A stretch of 64,000 nt of DNA from Leptothrix cholodnii SP-6. Its GTDB lineage: Bacteria; Pseudomonadota; Gammaproteobacteria; Burkholderiales; Burkholderiaceae_C. The notes under the pieces are model-generated. The model was given only the letters and a program-made list of their open reading frames with translations. It ran no database searches and had not been told where the DNA came from. The stretch is taken from positions 4,576,001 through 4,640,000 of the forward strand of contig NC_010524.1 in assembly GCF_000019785.1 (NCBI RefSeq), read 5' to 3'. The position numbers and the translations under genes were made by a program. This document shows, one piece after another, positions 56,932 through 64,000 of this stretch (the first letter of the stretch is position 1; each line of letters starts with the position of its first letter).

Positions 56932-57953
56932 GGCGCCGGCCCTTCGCGCAGGCTGTGGATCACCACCTGGCCGGTCAGGCGGTCGGTGACGACCAGGAAC
57001 TGCTCGTCGATGGCGATGCCGCCGATCATCTGCACCCGCAGTTGCGCGGCGTCAAACACCTGCGCCGGCCGGCCCGGGCGCAGCAGCTTGATGGCGCGGT
57101 CCTGCGCATCGACCACGAAGACACGCCCGCGCCGATCGGCCGCGATCGCCACCGGCTGCTTGAGCTCGCCGGCGCCGAGCTTGCCCGTGACCTGGCCGTC
57201 ACGCCGCACCACGTGCACCACGGCGGCGTTGCGGTCGAGCACGTAGACGCTGTCACCGGCGCTGGCCAGGGCGTCGACCCCGCGCACGTCGAGCGGCTCG
57301 GTGCCCCCGGGCCGCACCGGCGTGGCACGCGCGCCGGCCGGGCGCAGTTCGAGCCACTGGCGCTGGCTGTCGTCGGCCAGCAGCAGCGTGCCGCCGCCGT
57401 CGGCGAGCGTGAAGGCGGCCGTCGAGGTGGCGGCGTTGTCGGTGCGGTAGCTCTGCAGCAGGCGGGCGTCACGGCTGAAACGCTGCACCTGGCGCGACAG
57501 ACCGTCGAGCACCCAGGCCGACAGGTCCGGCCCCAGCGCCACCGCGCTGCCGAGCGTGGCGGTCACGCCGGCGATCGGGCTGAAGGTGTTGAGCGCGATG
57601 TCGACCCGCCAGACCCGCCCGCTGCCGCTGTCGGCCACCAGCAGATCGTTGCCACGCAGCGCCACCGCAGCAGGCGCCAGCAGCTTGACGTAGGCGCCGC
57701 TGCCCGGGCGAGTCGGCATGCCGAACACGGCGCCCGGCGCGGCCAGGAAACCACCCGCCACGGTGCGAAAGGGGCCCAGCGCCACCGCACCAGCCGGCAC
57801 GTCGCGGGCTGTCGCCGTCGCCTCGGCCTGCGTCATCGGCATGCCGCCGCAGCCGGCCAGCAGCACGCCGGCGCCCAGGGCCGCCGCCAGCGAAAACGCC
57901 CGCAGCGCTGCGCGCGCCAACGCCTGTCGAATCGAGAGGAACCGCATCGTCAT
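56928..57953 (-). CDS. NHL-like beta-propeller lipoprotein II
   Basis: 341 aa. Lipobox LLAGC after a short hydrophobic core (LGAGVLLAGCGG). The mature part is a divergent propeller with blade remnants such as ALRGNDLLVADSGSGRVWRV, GDSVYVLDRNAAVVHVV, QPVAIAADRRGRVFVVDAQD and IAIDEQFLVVTDRLTG. ATG at 57951-57953; a second ATG two codons on is equally possible. 14 bp after a triheme cytochrome gene. Probably an envelope scaffold or binding protein paired with lipoprotein I. Confidence 0.8.
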   Translation of the reverse strand: MTMRFLSIRQALARAALRAFSLAAALGAGVLLAGCGGMPMTQAEATATARDVPAGAVALGPFRTVAGGFLAAPGAVFGMPTRPGSGAYVKLLAPAAVALRGNDLLVADSGSGRVWRVDIALNTFSPIAGVTATLGSAVALGPDLSAWVLDGLSRQVQRFSRDARLLQSYRTDNAATSTAAFTLADGGGTLLLADDSQRQWLELRPAGARATPVRPGGTEPLDVRGVDALASAGDSVYVLDRNAAVVHVVRRDGQVTGKLGAGELKQPVAIAADRRGRVFVVDAQDRAIKLLRPGRPAQVFDAAQLRVQMIGGIAIDEQFLVVTDRLTGQVVIHSLREGPAP

Positions 57954-57967
57954 GACCTCATCCGCTT

Positions 57968-58360
57968 TCACCAACGCCCCGGCCCGGAGGTCTGGGCACC
58001 GCCGACGATGCCGCTCGGCAGCCCGGGCAGGCCCGAGTGGCACAGCTCGCAGCGGTCCGGCCCCCAGGCGATCTGGTGGTTGTGGCACATGCCGCAGAAC
58101 TTGCCGTCGATGATGTCGGTCATCAGCACGTCGTTGGCGCCGGCTCGCATCTTGAACCCCAGCTCCTGGTGGCAGACCTTGCAGCGGTAGCGGATGCGGT
58201 GGAACCAGTGCGGGAACACCACCGGCCGCACGCCTTCCTGGTCCGAACGCTTGTTGATGATCACGTCACCGTACTCCGCCCGCAGTGTGCCCGTGGGCGC
58301 CAGACCGGCCAGCGCCAGCAGCCCGGCGATCGCGCATCGACGCCATCGCGCCCGCCTCAT
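57968..58360 (-). CDS. Triheme c7-like cytochrome, copy B
   Basis: 130 aa. Signal peptide (core AIAGLLALAGLAPTGTLRA), mature start EYGDVIINKRSDQEG, and three haem sites CKVCH, CGMCH and CELCH with FPHWFHRIRYRCKVCH giving bis-His ligands. It closely resembles the protein at 61818-62300 (EYGDVVINNYSD, same PVVFPHWFH stretch), so these are duplicates. Coupled by ATGA to the preceding triheme gene. Periplasmic carrier. Confidence 0.92.
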   Translation of the reverse strand: MRRARWRRCAIAGLLALAGLAPTGTLRAEYGDVIINKRSDQEGVRPVVFPHWFHRIRYRCKVCHQELGFKMRAGANDVLMTDIIDGKFCGMCHNHQIAWGPDRCELCHSGLPGLPSGIVGGAQTSGPGRW

Positions 58361-58956
58361 GGCGTGGCGCTGCGCCGCAGCGACGCGTTGGGCACGCTGT
58401 GGCAGCGGTTGCACTCGGTCAGCGGGAACGACACCGCGCCGTGGCACAGGCCGCACTGCTCGCCGTTGAGGATGGCGGTCATGCTGAACCTGTTGGCGCC
58501 GATCTTGTCGACGAACAGGCTGTTGTGGCAGTTCTCGCAGTCGAGCCAGAGGGTGTGCTGGCGGTGCGGAAACTTGACCGCCGGCATCGAGCCGAACTTG
58601 GCGATGATGATGTCCTGGTCGAGCAGGCGCACCTTCGTGCCGGGCAGCAGGTTGGCACGCGGCTCGATCAGGCCGTCGTCGAGCGCCTTGACCCACAGCA
58701 CCAGGTTGCCGGCGGTGTCGCGCGGCAGGGCGGCCAGCGCCTCGGCGGGCTGCTGCAGCTGCGAGATGCCGGGGCCGCGCGGGTCGTGCAGGCCGTCCTT
58801 CTCGAGCGGCAACCAGGGCGACGGCGGCGCCGCCACGGCCAGCGTGACGAGCAGCGCGAGGCCCGGCGCCATCAGGCGCCCGAGCGCCGCACGCAGCAGC
58901 GCCCCTGCCGCCGCTCGCCCGCCCTGCCGATGAAGAGGACCCTCACGCTGCGTCAT
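58357..58956 (-). CDS. Triheme cytochrome c with membrane or signal anchor
   Basis: 199 aa. N-terminal hydrophobic segment (MAPGLALLVTLAVAAPP), a middle region without haem, and three sites CENCH, CGLCH and CNRCH at the C-terminus with FPHRQHTLWLDCENCH. This C-terminal part matches that of the c5/c7 fusion at 60755-61813 (YPHKQHTEWLDCSNCH), so it is a version lacking the N-terminal c5 domain. ATG at 58954-58956 with GAGGG 6 nt upstream; an earlier TTG is less likely. Confidence 0.88.
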   Translation of the reverse strand: MTQREGPLHRQGGRAAAGALLRAALGRLMAPGLALLVTLAVAAPPSPWLPLEKDGLHDPRGPGISQLQQPAEALAALPRDTAGNLVLWVKALDDGLIEPRANLLPGTKVRLLDQDIIIAKFGSMPAVKFPHRQHTLWLDCENCHNSLFVDKIGANRFSMTAILNGEQCGLCHGAVSFPLTECNRCHSVPNASLRRSATP

Positions 58957-58965
58957 GCCCAACCC

Positions 58966-59865
58966 TCATCCGGGGATGTAGAGGCCGCCGGCGCGGATCG
59001 CGCGCACCAGCTCGCGGGTCGAGTCCTCGAGCCGCTGCACCGCGCCGGCGTGGTCGCCGCTGCGGGCCTGCGCCTCGGCCTCCTGGCGCAGCACGGCCGC
59101 CTTGTCGGTGTAGGCCTGCATGCCCGCGGGCATGGCGCCACCGGCGTCCTTGCGGTCGGCCAGCAGCACGCCGATCAGCAGGCGGTGGGTGTCGTTGCGG
59201 TCGAGCTCGTAGTCGTATTCCTCGCGCTTGCTGGCAAACGTCAGCGAGCGCACCAGCGTGTCGCCACGCCGCATCGCCTCGATCGACACGCGCGCCGTCA
59301 GGTACGCGCGGTCGAGCACCGGCCGCGCCTCCTCGTAGCGGCCCTGCCCCGCCAGCGCCTGCGATTCGGCGATCTGGCGCTCGATGCTGCGGGTGGCGTC
59401 CTGCGCCTCGCGGCCGGCGGACTTTTCCTTCGTGATGCGCTGCTGCGCGGTCAGCAGCGCGCGGGCGCTGTCGAGCCGGGCCTCGAAATCGCGCCGGTTC
59501 TTCTCGCCGGCCACCTGCTCGGGCTTGGCCAGGCGCACGCCGGCCATCATCTCGCGCGTGGCCTCGTCGAGCAGCCGGGCGCTGCCGGCCAGGTCGCCGC
59601 CTTGCAGGGCGGCCGACGCCTCGCGGTGGATCAGGCGGGCGTTGTCGCGCCGCTCGCGCGCTGCGCCGACGCCGCTGGTGTCGATCTGGCGGGCCGCCGA
59701 CGAGGCGTTGATCAGCGTGCCGATCGACTGCACCCGGCGTTCGAGCTGTTCGCGGTCCTGCGCCGCGGCAATGCTGGTCAGCAGGCCGAGCACGAGCGCG
59801 GCGAACAGCTGCCGCCAGCCGGCAGCGCCCGGACGCAGGCGCGGGATGGAGTGAAACATCGTCAT
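58966..59865 (-). CDS. Exported helical protein of unknown function, paralogue A
   Basis: 299 aa. Signal peptide (core QLFAALVLGLLTSIAAAQ) then an almost wholly alpha-helical, charged protein with coiled-coil/TPR-like patterning (ARLLDEATREMMAGVRLAKP, ALAGQGRYEEARPVLDRAYL, LEDSTRELVRAIRAGGLYIP). It matches the next gene in length and plan, including an ending where amphipathic repeats lead to a short Gly/Pro tail. No haem site. Family unknown. Coupled by ATGA. Perhaps a periplasmic scaffold or chaperone for the cytochromes. Confidence 0.75.
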   Translation of the reverse strand: MTMFHSIPRLRPGAAGWRQLFAALVLGLLTSIAAAQDREQLERRVQSIGTLINASSAARQIDTSGVGAARERRDNARLIHREASAALQGGDLAGSARLLDEATREMMAGVRLAKPEQVAGEKNRRDFEARLDSARALLTAQQRITKEKSAGREAQDATRSIERQIAESQALAGQGRYEEARPVLDRAYLTARVSIEAMRRGDTLVRSLTFASKREEYDYELDRNDTHRLLIGVLLADRKDAGGAMPAGMQAYTDKAAVLRQEAEAQARSGDHAGAVQRLEDSTRELVRAIRAGGLYIPG

Positions 59866-60758
59866 GGCGTGATTCCGGTGGGGGGCGGTGCGGCCAGGCC
59901 GGCCGCCGACAGGGCGCGCTGCAGGTACAGCGTGGCGTTGCGCAGGCTTTCGAGCGCCTGGGTGGTCTCGCCGGCCTTGAACTGCGCCAGGGCCTGGGCC
60001 TCGAGCGCACGGCTGGCCTCGCCGTAGCGGTCGATCAGCACCCGCGCCTCGGCGCTGGGCCGCAGGTCGCGCACGGCCAGCGGCAGCAGGTCGACGAAGC
60101 CGCGGTGCCGCGCCAGCTCGTTCTGGAACTCCTCGGCCGGGCTGGTCGAGCGCAGCGTGTAGTCGAGCGTGGTGGCGTGCAGGGTGCGGTTCATGCCGGC
60201 CAGCACGTGGCGCTCGGCCTGCGCCAGCGAGCGGTTGGCGTCGTCGAGCCGGCCCTCCTGGGCCTGCTGGCGCGCCATGCCGACGAAGCCCTGCGCGGCG
60301 GCGAGGTCCTGGCCGTCGTCGTCGGCGTGGATGTCGGCGCGCGCGCGCCAGGCGTCCATCAGCCGCTCCAGGCTGGCCAGCAGCTGCTCGTAGCGCTGGC
60401 GTGCGGCGGCCTGGCGCGCCGGCCCGTCGGGCACCAGGCGGCGCGCCTTGCTCAGGTGCTGCAGCGCCTCGTCGACCGCGCTGCGCGCGCCGGACAGGTC
60501 GCCACGCGCCAGCAGGTCGGTGGCCAGCGCGTGGTGCACGCGGCCTTCGTCGAGGTGCGCCATCGCCTCCAGGTTGCCGCTGCTGCGGATGCGCTGCGCG
60601 GCCGGCGAATCGGCGATCAGCGTCGACACCAGCCGGATTTTCTGCTCGAGCTGGATGCGCAGGCCGGGCGTGTCGTCGGCGCGGGCCGGCGCGGCGGCGA
60701 GCAGCAGCAGCGCCGCCGTGGCCAGCGCCGTCGCCACACGGGCCCGCGGCCGGTTCAC
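59862..60758 (-). CDS. Exported helical protein of unknown function, paralogue B
   Basis: 298 aa. Signal peptide (core VATALATAALLLLAAAPARA), then helical repeats (LSGARSAVDEALQHLSKARR, AQEGRLDDANRSLAQAERHV, ETTQALESLRNATLYLQRAL). Same size and architecture as paralogue A, including a central YTLRSTSPAEEFQNELAR counterpart to SKREEYDYELDR. No haem motif. GTG start overlaps the stop of the c5/c7 fusion gene (GTGA). Function unknown. Confidence 0.75.
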   Translation of the reverse strand: MNRPRARVATALATAALLLLAAAPARADDTPGLRIQLEQKIRLVSTLIADSPAAQRIRSSGNLEAMAHLDEGRVHHALATDLLARGDLSGARSAVDEALQHLSKARRLVPDGPARQAAARQRYEQLLASLERLMDAWRARADIHADDDGQDLAAAQGFVGMARQQAQEGRLDDANRSLAQAERHVLAGMNRTLHATTLDYTLRSTSPAEEFQNELARHRGFVDLLPLAVRDLRPSAEARVLIDRYGEASRALEAQALAQFKAGETTQALESLRNATLYLQRALSAAGLAAPPPTGITP

Positions 60759-61813
60759 GGCTTGCGCTCCTGGGCGACGGTGGTGTCGGCCTTCTTCTTC
60801 GAGTGGCAGAGCCGGCATTCGGACACCGGGAACGCCACCTTGCCGTGGCAGACGCCGCACTTCTGGCCGAGCAGGATGCTGGCCATGCTGATCTGGTTGG
60901 CGCCCTTCTGCGGCACGAAGATCGCCGGGTGGCAGTTGCTGCAGTCGAGCCACTCGGTGTGCTGCTTGTGCGGGTAGACCACGTCGGGCATCGAGCCCTT
61001 GACCTCGCGCACGATGTTGAGGTCCATCACCACCGCGGCGGCGGCCGAGTCGAGCCGGTCCCAGCGCGGCTCGATCGCCTTGCCATCGAGCGACTTGACC
61101 CAGTCGACGTGGTTGCCCGCCGGGCTCTTGGGCAGCGCCGCGAACGCCACCGCCGGCGGCTGCAGCTGCAGCGTCATGTCGTTGGTGGGGTCGTGGATGC
61201 CCGATTCGACCGCCGGCCGGTTGAAGCGGCCGACCGGCTTGAGCAGGCGGTTGAAGGCGTTCACCGCGGCATTGGGTGCCGGGTTGGGCGCGGCGGCGCG
61301 GGCAGCCGCCAGCGTGGCAGCAGGCGGGGCGGGATCGGCGAGTGCGGCCGCGGTAGCGGCAGGGGCTGCGGCAACCGGCGCAGCGTCAGCCGCGGGCGCT
61401 GCGGCAGCCTTGGGATCGACCTTCGCGGCGGCTTTCGGGTCGGCTTTCGCGGGCACCGGCTTGGCGGCTGCCACCTCGGGCGCCTTGGCTGTGCCGCCGC
61501 TCATCATGTATTCGATCACCGCACGCAGCTGGGCCGGGCTCAGGTCGGCGCGGCCGCCCTTGGGCGGCATGCCCTTGTCGGTGCCGGCGATGGCGCTCTT
61601 GACCAGCGCGTCGATGCCGGCCTTGGCGCGCGGCGCCCACTGCGCCTTGTCGCCGAACTTGGGCGCACCGAGCACGCCGGTGCCGTGGCAGCCGATGCAG
61701 CCCGATTCGTAGATCGCCTTGACGGCGGCCGGGTTCTGGGCCCGGCCCGGCCCGGCGGCGAACACCAGCGCGAGCGCGGCCAGGGTGGTGAGGAGTGTGC
61801 GGTTCATGGTCAT
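60755..61813 (-). CDS. Tetrahaem fusion cytochrome: class I c5-like plus c7-like triheme domain
   Basis: 352 aa. Signal peptide (core TLAALALVFAAGPGRAQ), a c5-type domain with CIGCHGTGVLGAPKFGDK and a candidate Met ligand (DKGMPPKGG), an Ala/Pro/Lys-rich linker (about residues 110-185), and a C-terminal triheme domain with CSNCH, CGVCH and CRLCH. The join of a high-potential His/Met haem to low-potential bis-His haems suggests an electron bridge between pools. ATG at 61811-61813; a second ATG two codons later is possible. 4 bp after the upstream triheme gene. Confidence 0.92.
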   Translation of the reverse strand: MTMNRTLLTTLAALALVFAAGPGRAQNPAAVKAIYESGCIGCHGTGVLGAPKFGDKAQWAPRAKAGIDALVKSAIAGTDKGMPPKGGRADLSPAQLRAVIEYMMSGGTAKAPEVAAAKPVPAKADPKAAAKVDPKAAAAPAADAAPVAAAPAATAAALADPAPPAATLAAARAAAPNPAPNAAVNAFNRLLKPVGRFNRPAVESGIHDPTNDMTLQLQPPAVAFAALPKSPAGNHVDWVKSLDGKAIEPRWDRLDSAAAAVVMDLNIVREVKGSMPDVVYPHKQHTEWLDCSNCHPAIFVPQKGANQISMASILLGQKCGVCHGKVAFPVSECRLCHSKKKADTTVAQERKP

Positions 61814-61817
61814 GCGC

Positions 61818-62300
61818 CTACTTCTTCGCCGGTGCGGGTGCCGCCGGTGCCGGTGCGGCGGCCTTGGGCGCCGATGCCGCCAGCATCGCCGGCGCCGCGG
61901 CGGTCAGCTTCTGCAGCGTGCTCTCGTGCACCTGCGTGGCCGTGCCCGGTTTGCCGGAATGGCAGAGGTTGCAGTTCTCGGCCGACCAGGCCAGCTCGCC
62001 GTTGTGGCAGGCGCCGCAGAACTGGCCGTCGATGATCTTGAGCATGTTGATCTGGTTGCCGCCGGCCTTGAACTGGAAACCCAGGTCGGCGTGGCAGACC
62101 TTGCAGCGGAACCGCACCCGGTGGAACCAGTGCGGAAACACCACCGGCCGCATGCCCGCGGCGTCGGAGTAGTTGTTGATGACGACGTCGCCGTATTCGG
62201 CGTGGGCCGCACGTGGCGCCAGGCCCCACAGCAGCAGGCCGGTCAGCGCGGCCAGCAGGGCGCTGCGCCAGGGCAGTCGCAGGAAATGGGAGGGGCTCAC
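61818..62300 (-). CDS. Triheme c7-like cytochrome, copy A
   Basis: 160 aa. Signal peptide (core ALLAALTGLLLWGLAPRAAHA), mature start EYGDVVINNYSDAAG and sites CKVCH, CGACH and CNLCH. Like copy B but with an added Ala/Pro/Lys-rich C-terminal tail of about 40 residues. GTG start at 62300 with GGAGA about 7 nt upstream. 60 bp after the barrel gene. Confidence 0.92.
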   Translation of the reverse strand: MSPSHFLRLPWRSALLAALTGLLLWGLAPRAAHAEYGDVVINNYSDAAGMRPVVFPHWFHRVRFRCKVCHADLGFQFKAGGNQINMLKIIDGQFCGACHNGELAWSAENCNLCHSGKPGTATQVHESTLQKLTAAAPAMLAASAPKAAAPAPAAPAPAKK

Positions 62301-62340
62301 TGGGGTCTCCGGGTTCTGAGGGGCATGGATGGCTCGGGTC

Positions 62341-62362
62341 GTGTCGGTGTCGTGTCGGTGTC
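62341..62362. repeat. Two perfect tandem copies of GTGTCGGTGTC
   Basis: An 11-bp unit repeated head to tail at the 3' end of the barrel gene, overlapping its stop codon. It could modestly affect message stability or simply be a slippage product. Confidence 0.7.
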
Positions 62363-64000
62363 AGTAACGCCGCTGGGCGCGCGCATAGATCAGCCCGACG
62401 CCGCGGCCCTCGACCCGCGCCACCCGCGCGCTCAGGCGCAGTTCGAGGCGGCCGATGGCGTAGTCGAGGCGGTTCTCGAGCGACTCGGTGACGCGCTCGC
62501 GCAGCGCGTCGATGTCGCCGGCGGCGCGGGTCTCGAGCTGCTGGCTGTTGACGCTCAACAGCACCGTGTAGCGCAGCCGCGGCACGGCCCACAGGCGCTG
62601 GTTCTCGTAGCTCAGCGTGCCGCTGTAGAAGCGCTGCCAGCCCGGGCCGGACTCGCGCAGCAGGCCGCTGAAGGGGTCGAGCTGGGTGTTGTCGCTGCGG
62701 CTGGCCTGCGCGGTCAGGTTGCCCGACCAGCTGGTGTGGCGGGTCAGCTCGGTGCGCCGGCTGACCTGCAGGTTGACGAGCTGGAACTCGCCGCGCTCCT
62801 GCGACAGGCTGCGCGAGTCGCTCACCGACAGCCCGGCGTAGCTCTGGCTGCCGGTGTCGTTGCTGCCCTGCCAGAACAGCCCGGCCGAATGCGCCAGCGC
62901 GCGCGACCAGCGCTGCGACTGCGAGTCGTGCAGCGCGCCCAGGCTCTGCGTCAGGTTGAGCGACAGGCTGTCGGTCTGCCCGGCCAGCCAGGTGCGCGAG
63001 ACACCCTGCGCCAGCTGGCCGCCCCAGGTGCGGCGCTCGCCGACCTCGCTGCTGCGGCTGACGCCGACGTTGCCGCCCAGCGAGGGCGTGTAGCTCCAGG
63101 CGCCCAGCGTCAGGCCCTCGGGCGTGTAGGTGACGGCGGCGTTGGCGGTGTTGACGCTCGAACGGCGCCCGCCCTCGGGCGCGATCTGGGTCGCCGACAG
63201 CCCGCCGGCCAGCCGCCACTCGCGCGTCAGCTCCTGGCTGGCGCCCAGCGAGGCGTTGACCGCGCGCAGGCGCTGCGACTGCAGCAGCGCGCCGCTGCCG
63301 GCCTCGGTGTTGGCGTCGAGCAGGCGCACGCTGCCGGTCAGGTAGAACGGCGAGGCGGCCGAAAAGAGCGGCTCGCCGTCACGCGGGCGCCAGGTGCCGA
63401 AGCTCGAGATCTGGCGGATGTCGGTGTCGCTGCCGAAGCGCTGCGCGGTGCCGCCCGCGCCGCTGCGCAGCTGGATCTGGTTCCAGGTGGCCAGCGTGTC
63501 GACGTGCAGCGAGCCGGCCGGCTGGAAGCCGTGGCGCGCGCTCAGCGTGGCCAGGCGGCTGCGGTCGTCGGTGTCGCTGCGCTCGTTGACGCTCAGGTGC
63601 GCGCCGAGCTCGAAGGTGTGGTCGCTGAACTGCCGCAGCGCGCTGCCGCGCAGGCTGTCGACCGTGTCCTCGGCGCCGTCGCTGGTGCGCAGCCGGCTGT
63701 GCTCGAAGTTGACGTTGTAGCTGTCGTTGCCGAACTCCGGGCGCCAGGCCTGGTTGAGCGTGACGCGGTGCAGCCGGTAGTCGGTGCCGAGCGTGTCGCC
63801 GCTGACCCGGCTGTCGCTGACCTCGGCCTGCAGCTCGAACGGGAAGCGGCTGATCGGGAACACCGACATCGCGAAGCGCCCGGTCAGCGCGGTGCTGTTG
63901 CTGGTGGCGGCGAAACGGCTGCCGGCATCGCGCGAGACGTCGTGCGCCGCCAGCGCGCCCAGCCCGCCGCGCAGCTGGATGAACCAGGGCTCCCAGACGT
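62361..64000 (-). CDS. Outer-membrane beta-barrel (porin-cytochrome type), partial (5' end outside window)
   Basis: 545 residues visible; the frame is open to the window edge, so the N-terminus is missing and an internal ATG at 63869 is not the start. The protein is a regular run of amphipathic strands with aromatic girdles and short polar turns (SDHTFELGAHLSVNERSD, RFYSGTLSYENQRLWAVPRLRYTV, LENRLDYAIGRLELRLSARV) and ends in Tyr. Size and pattern fit large barrels of MtrB/PioB type that sheathe multihaem cytochromes across the outer membrane. No CXXC can be checked because the N-terminus is absent. It leads the cytochrome operon. Confidence 0.82.
   Translation of the reverse strand, partial: VWEPWFIQLRGGLGALAAHDVSRDAGSRFAATSNSTALTGRFAMSVFPISRFPFELQAEVSDSRVSGDTLGTDYRLHRVTLNQAWRPEFGNDSYNVNFEHSRLRTSDGAEDTVDSLRGSALRQFSDHTFELGAHLSVNERSDTDDRSRLATLSARHGFQPAGSLHVDTLATWNQIQLRSGAGGTAQRFGSDTDIRQISSFGTWRPRDGEPLFSAASPFYLTGSVRLLDANTEAGSGALLQSQRLRAVNASLGASQELTREWRLAGGLSATQIAPEGGRRSSVNTANAAVTYTPEGLTLGAWSYTPSLGGNVGVSRSSEVGERRTWGGQLAQGVSRTWLAGQTDSLSLNLTQSLGALHDSQSQRWSRALAHSAGLFWQGSNDTGSQSYAGLSVSDSRSLSQERGEFQLVNLQVSRRTELTRHTSWSGNLTAQASRSDNTQLDPFSGLLRESGPGWQRFYSGTLSYENQRLWAVPRLRYTVLLSVNSQQLETRAAGDIDALRERVTESLENRLDYAIGRLELRLSARVARVEGRGVGLIYARAQRRY

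Overview
The window is uniformly GC-rich (about 70% in most lines), densely coded and full of ATGA/GTGA stop-start overlaps. Gene content (complete T6SS sheath/baseplate block, CHAT plus two-partner secretion, System II cytochrome c maturation, TrxC, PyrF, PurB, AmpG, multihaem cytochromes with an outer-membrane barrel) points to a betaproteobacterium of the Burkholderiales, most plausibly near the Leptothrix/Sphaerotilus/Rubrivivax group. That placement is an inference from gene content. No tRNA, rRNA, CRISPR array or insertion sequence was seen.

Layout. (1) 1-12656, minus strand: a type VI secretion operon tssA-tssB-tssC-hcp-hcp2-tssE-tssF-tssG-tssH(clpV), followed by an unknown 381-aa gene and a truncated gene whose product carries the core motifs of an ADP-ribosyltransferase toxin. 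TssJ, TssK, TssL, TssM and VgrG/PAAR are not here. (2) 12782-22107, minus strand: a LuxR-type response regulator, a membrane hybrid histidine kinase, then a translationally coupled CHAT protease-like protein, TpsB transporter and TpsA surface exoprotein. (3) 22436-33459, plus strand: one apparent six-gene operon of LuxR regulator, Crp/Fnr regulator, a giant CHAT-like/cyclase-like/AAA ATPase/TPR regulator, an atypical cytochrome P450, a DyP-type peroxidase and a membrane-anchored patatin lipase. I read this as a regulated lipid-release and lipid-oxidation (oxylipin-like) module. (4) 33533-41930: housekeeping genes (M48 peptidase, AmpG, flavin reductase, TrxC, PyrF, PurB, a small secreted protein). 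Between pyrF and purB lies a visibly lower-GC pair, an SMC-like ATPase and a putative TOPRIM-like partner, which looks like an acquired defence module.

(5) 42081-50087, minus strand: a signalling set comprising a degenerate histidine kinase, a sigma-54 response regulator, a monohaem cytochrome c, two secreted beta-propeller proteins and a soluble hybrid kinase with PAS, two receiver domains and Hpt. A Sel1-repeat gene is divergent from it and preceded by a plausible sigma-54 promoter. (6) 50775-64000, minus strand: a thirteen-gene, almost gap-free operon for respiratory or extracellular electron transfer. It holds an outer-membrane beta-barrel (5' end outside the window), two triheme c7-like proteins, another triheme protein, a c5/c7 fusion, an 11-haem cytochrome, two NHL-type lipoproteins, two paralogous helical periplasmic proteins, and its own CcsB/CcsA cytochrome c maturation pair with a TPR partner. 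The five cytochromes carry 24 CXXCH motifs, and several components occur as related pairs, suggesting cassette duplication. The propeller/cytochrome signalling set next door may control or serve this operon.
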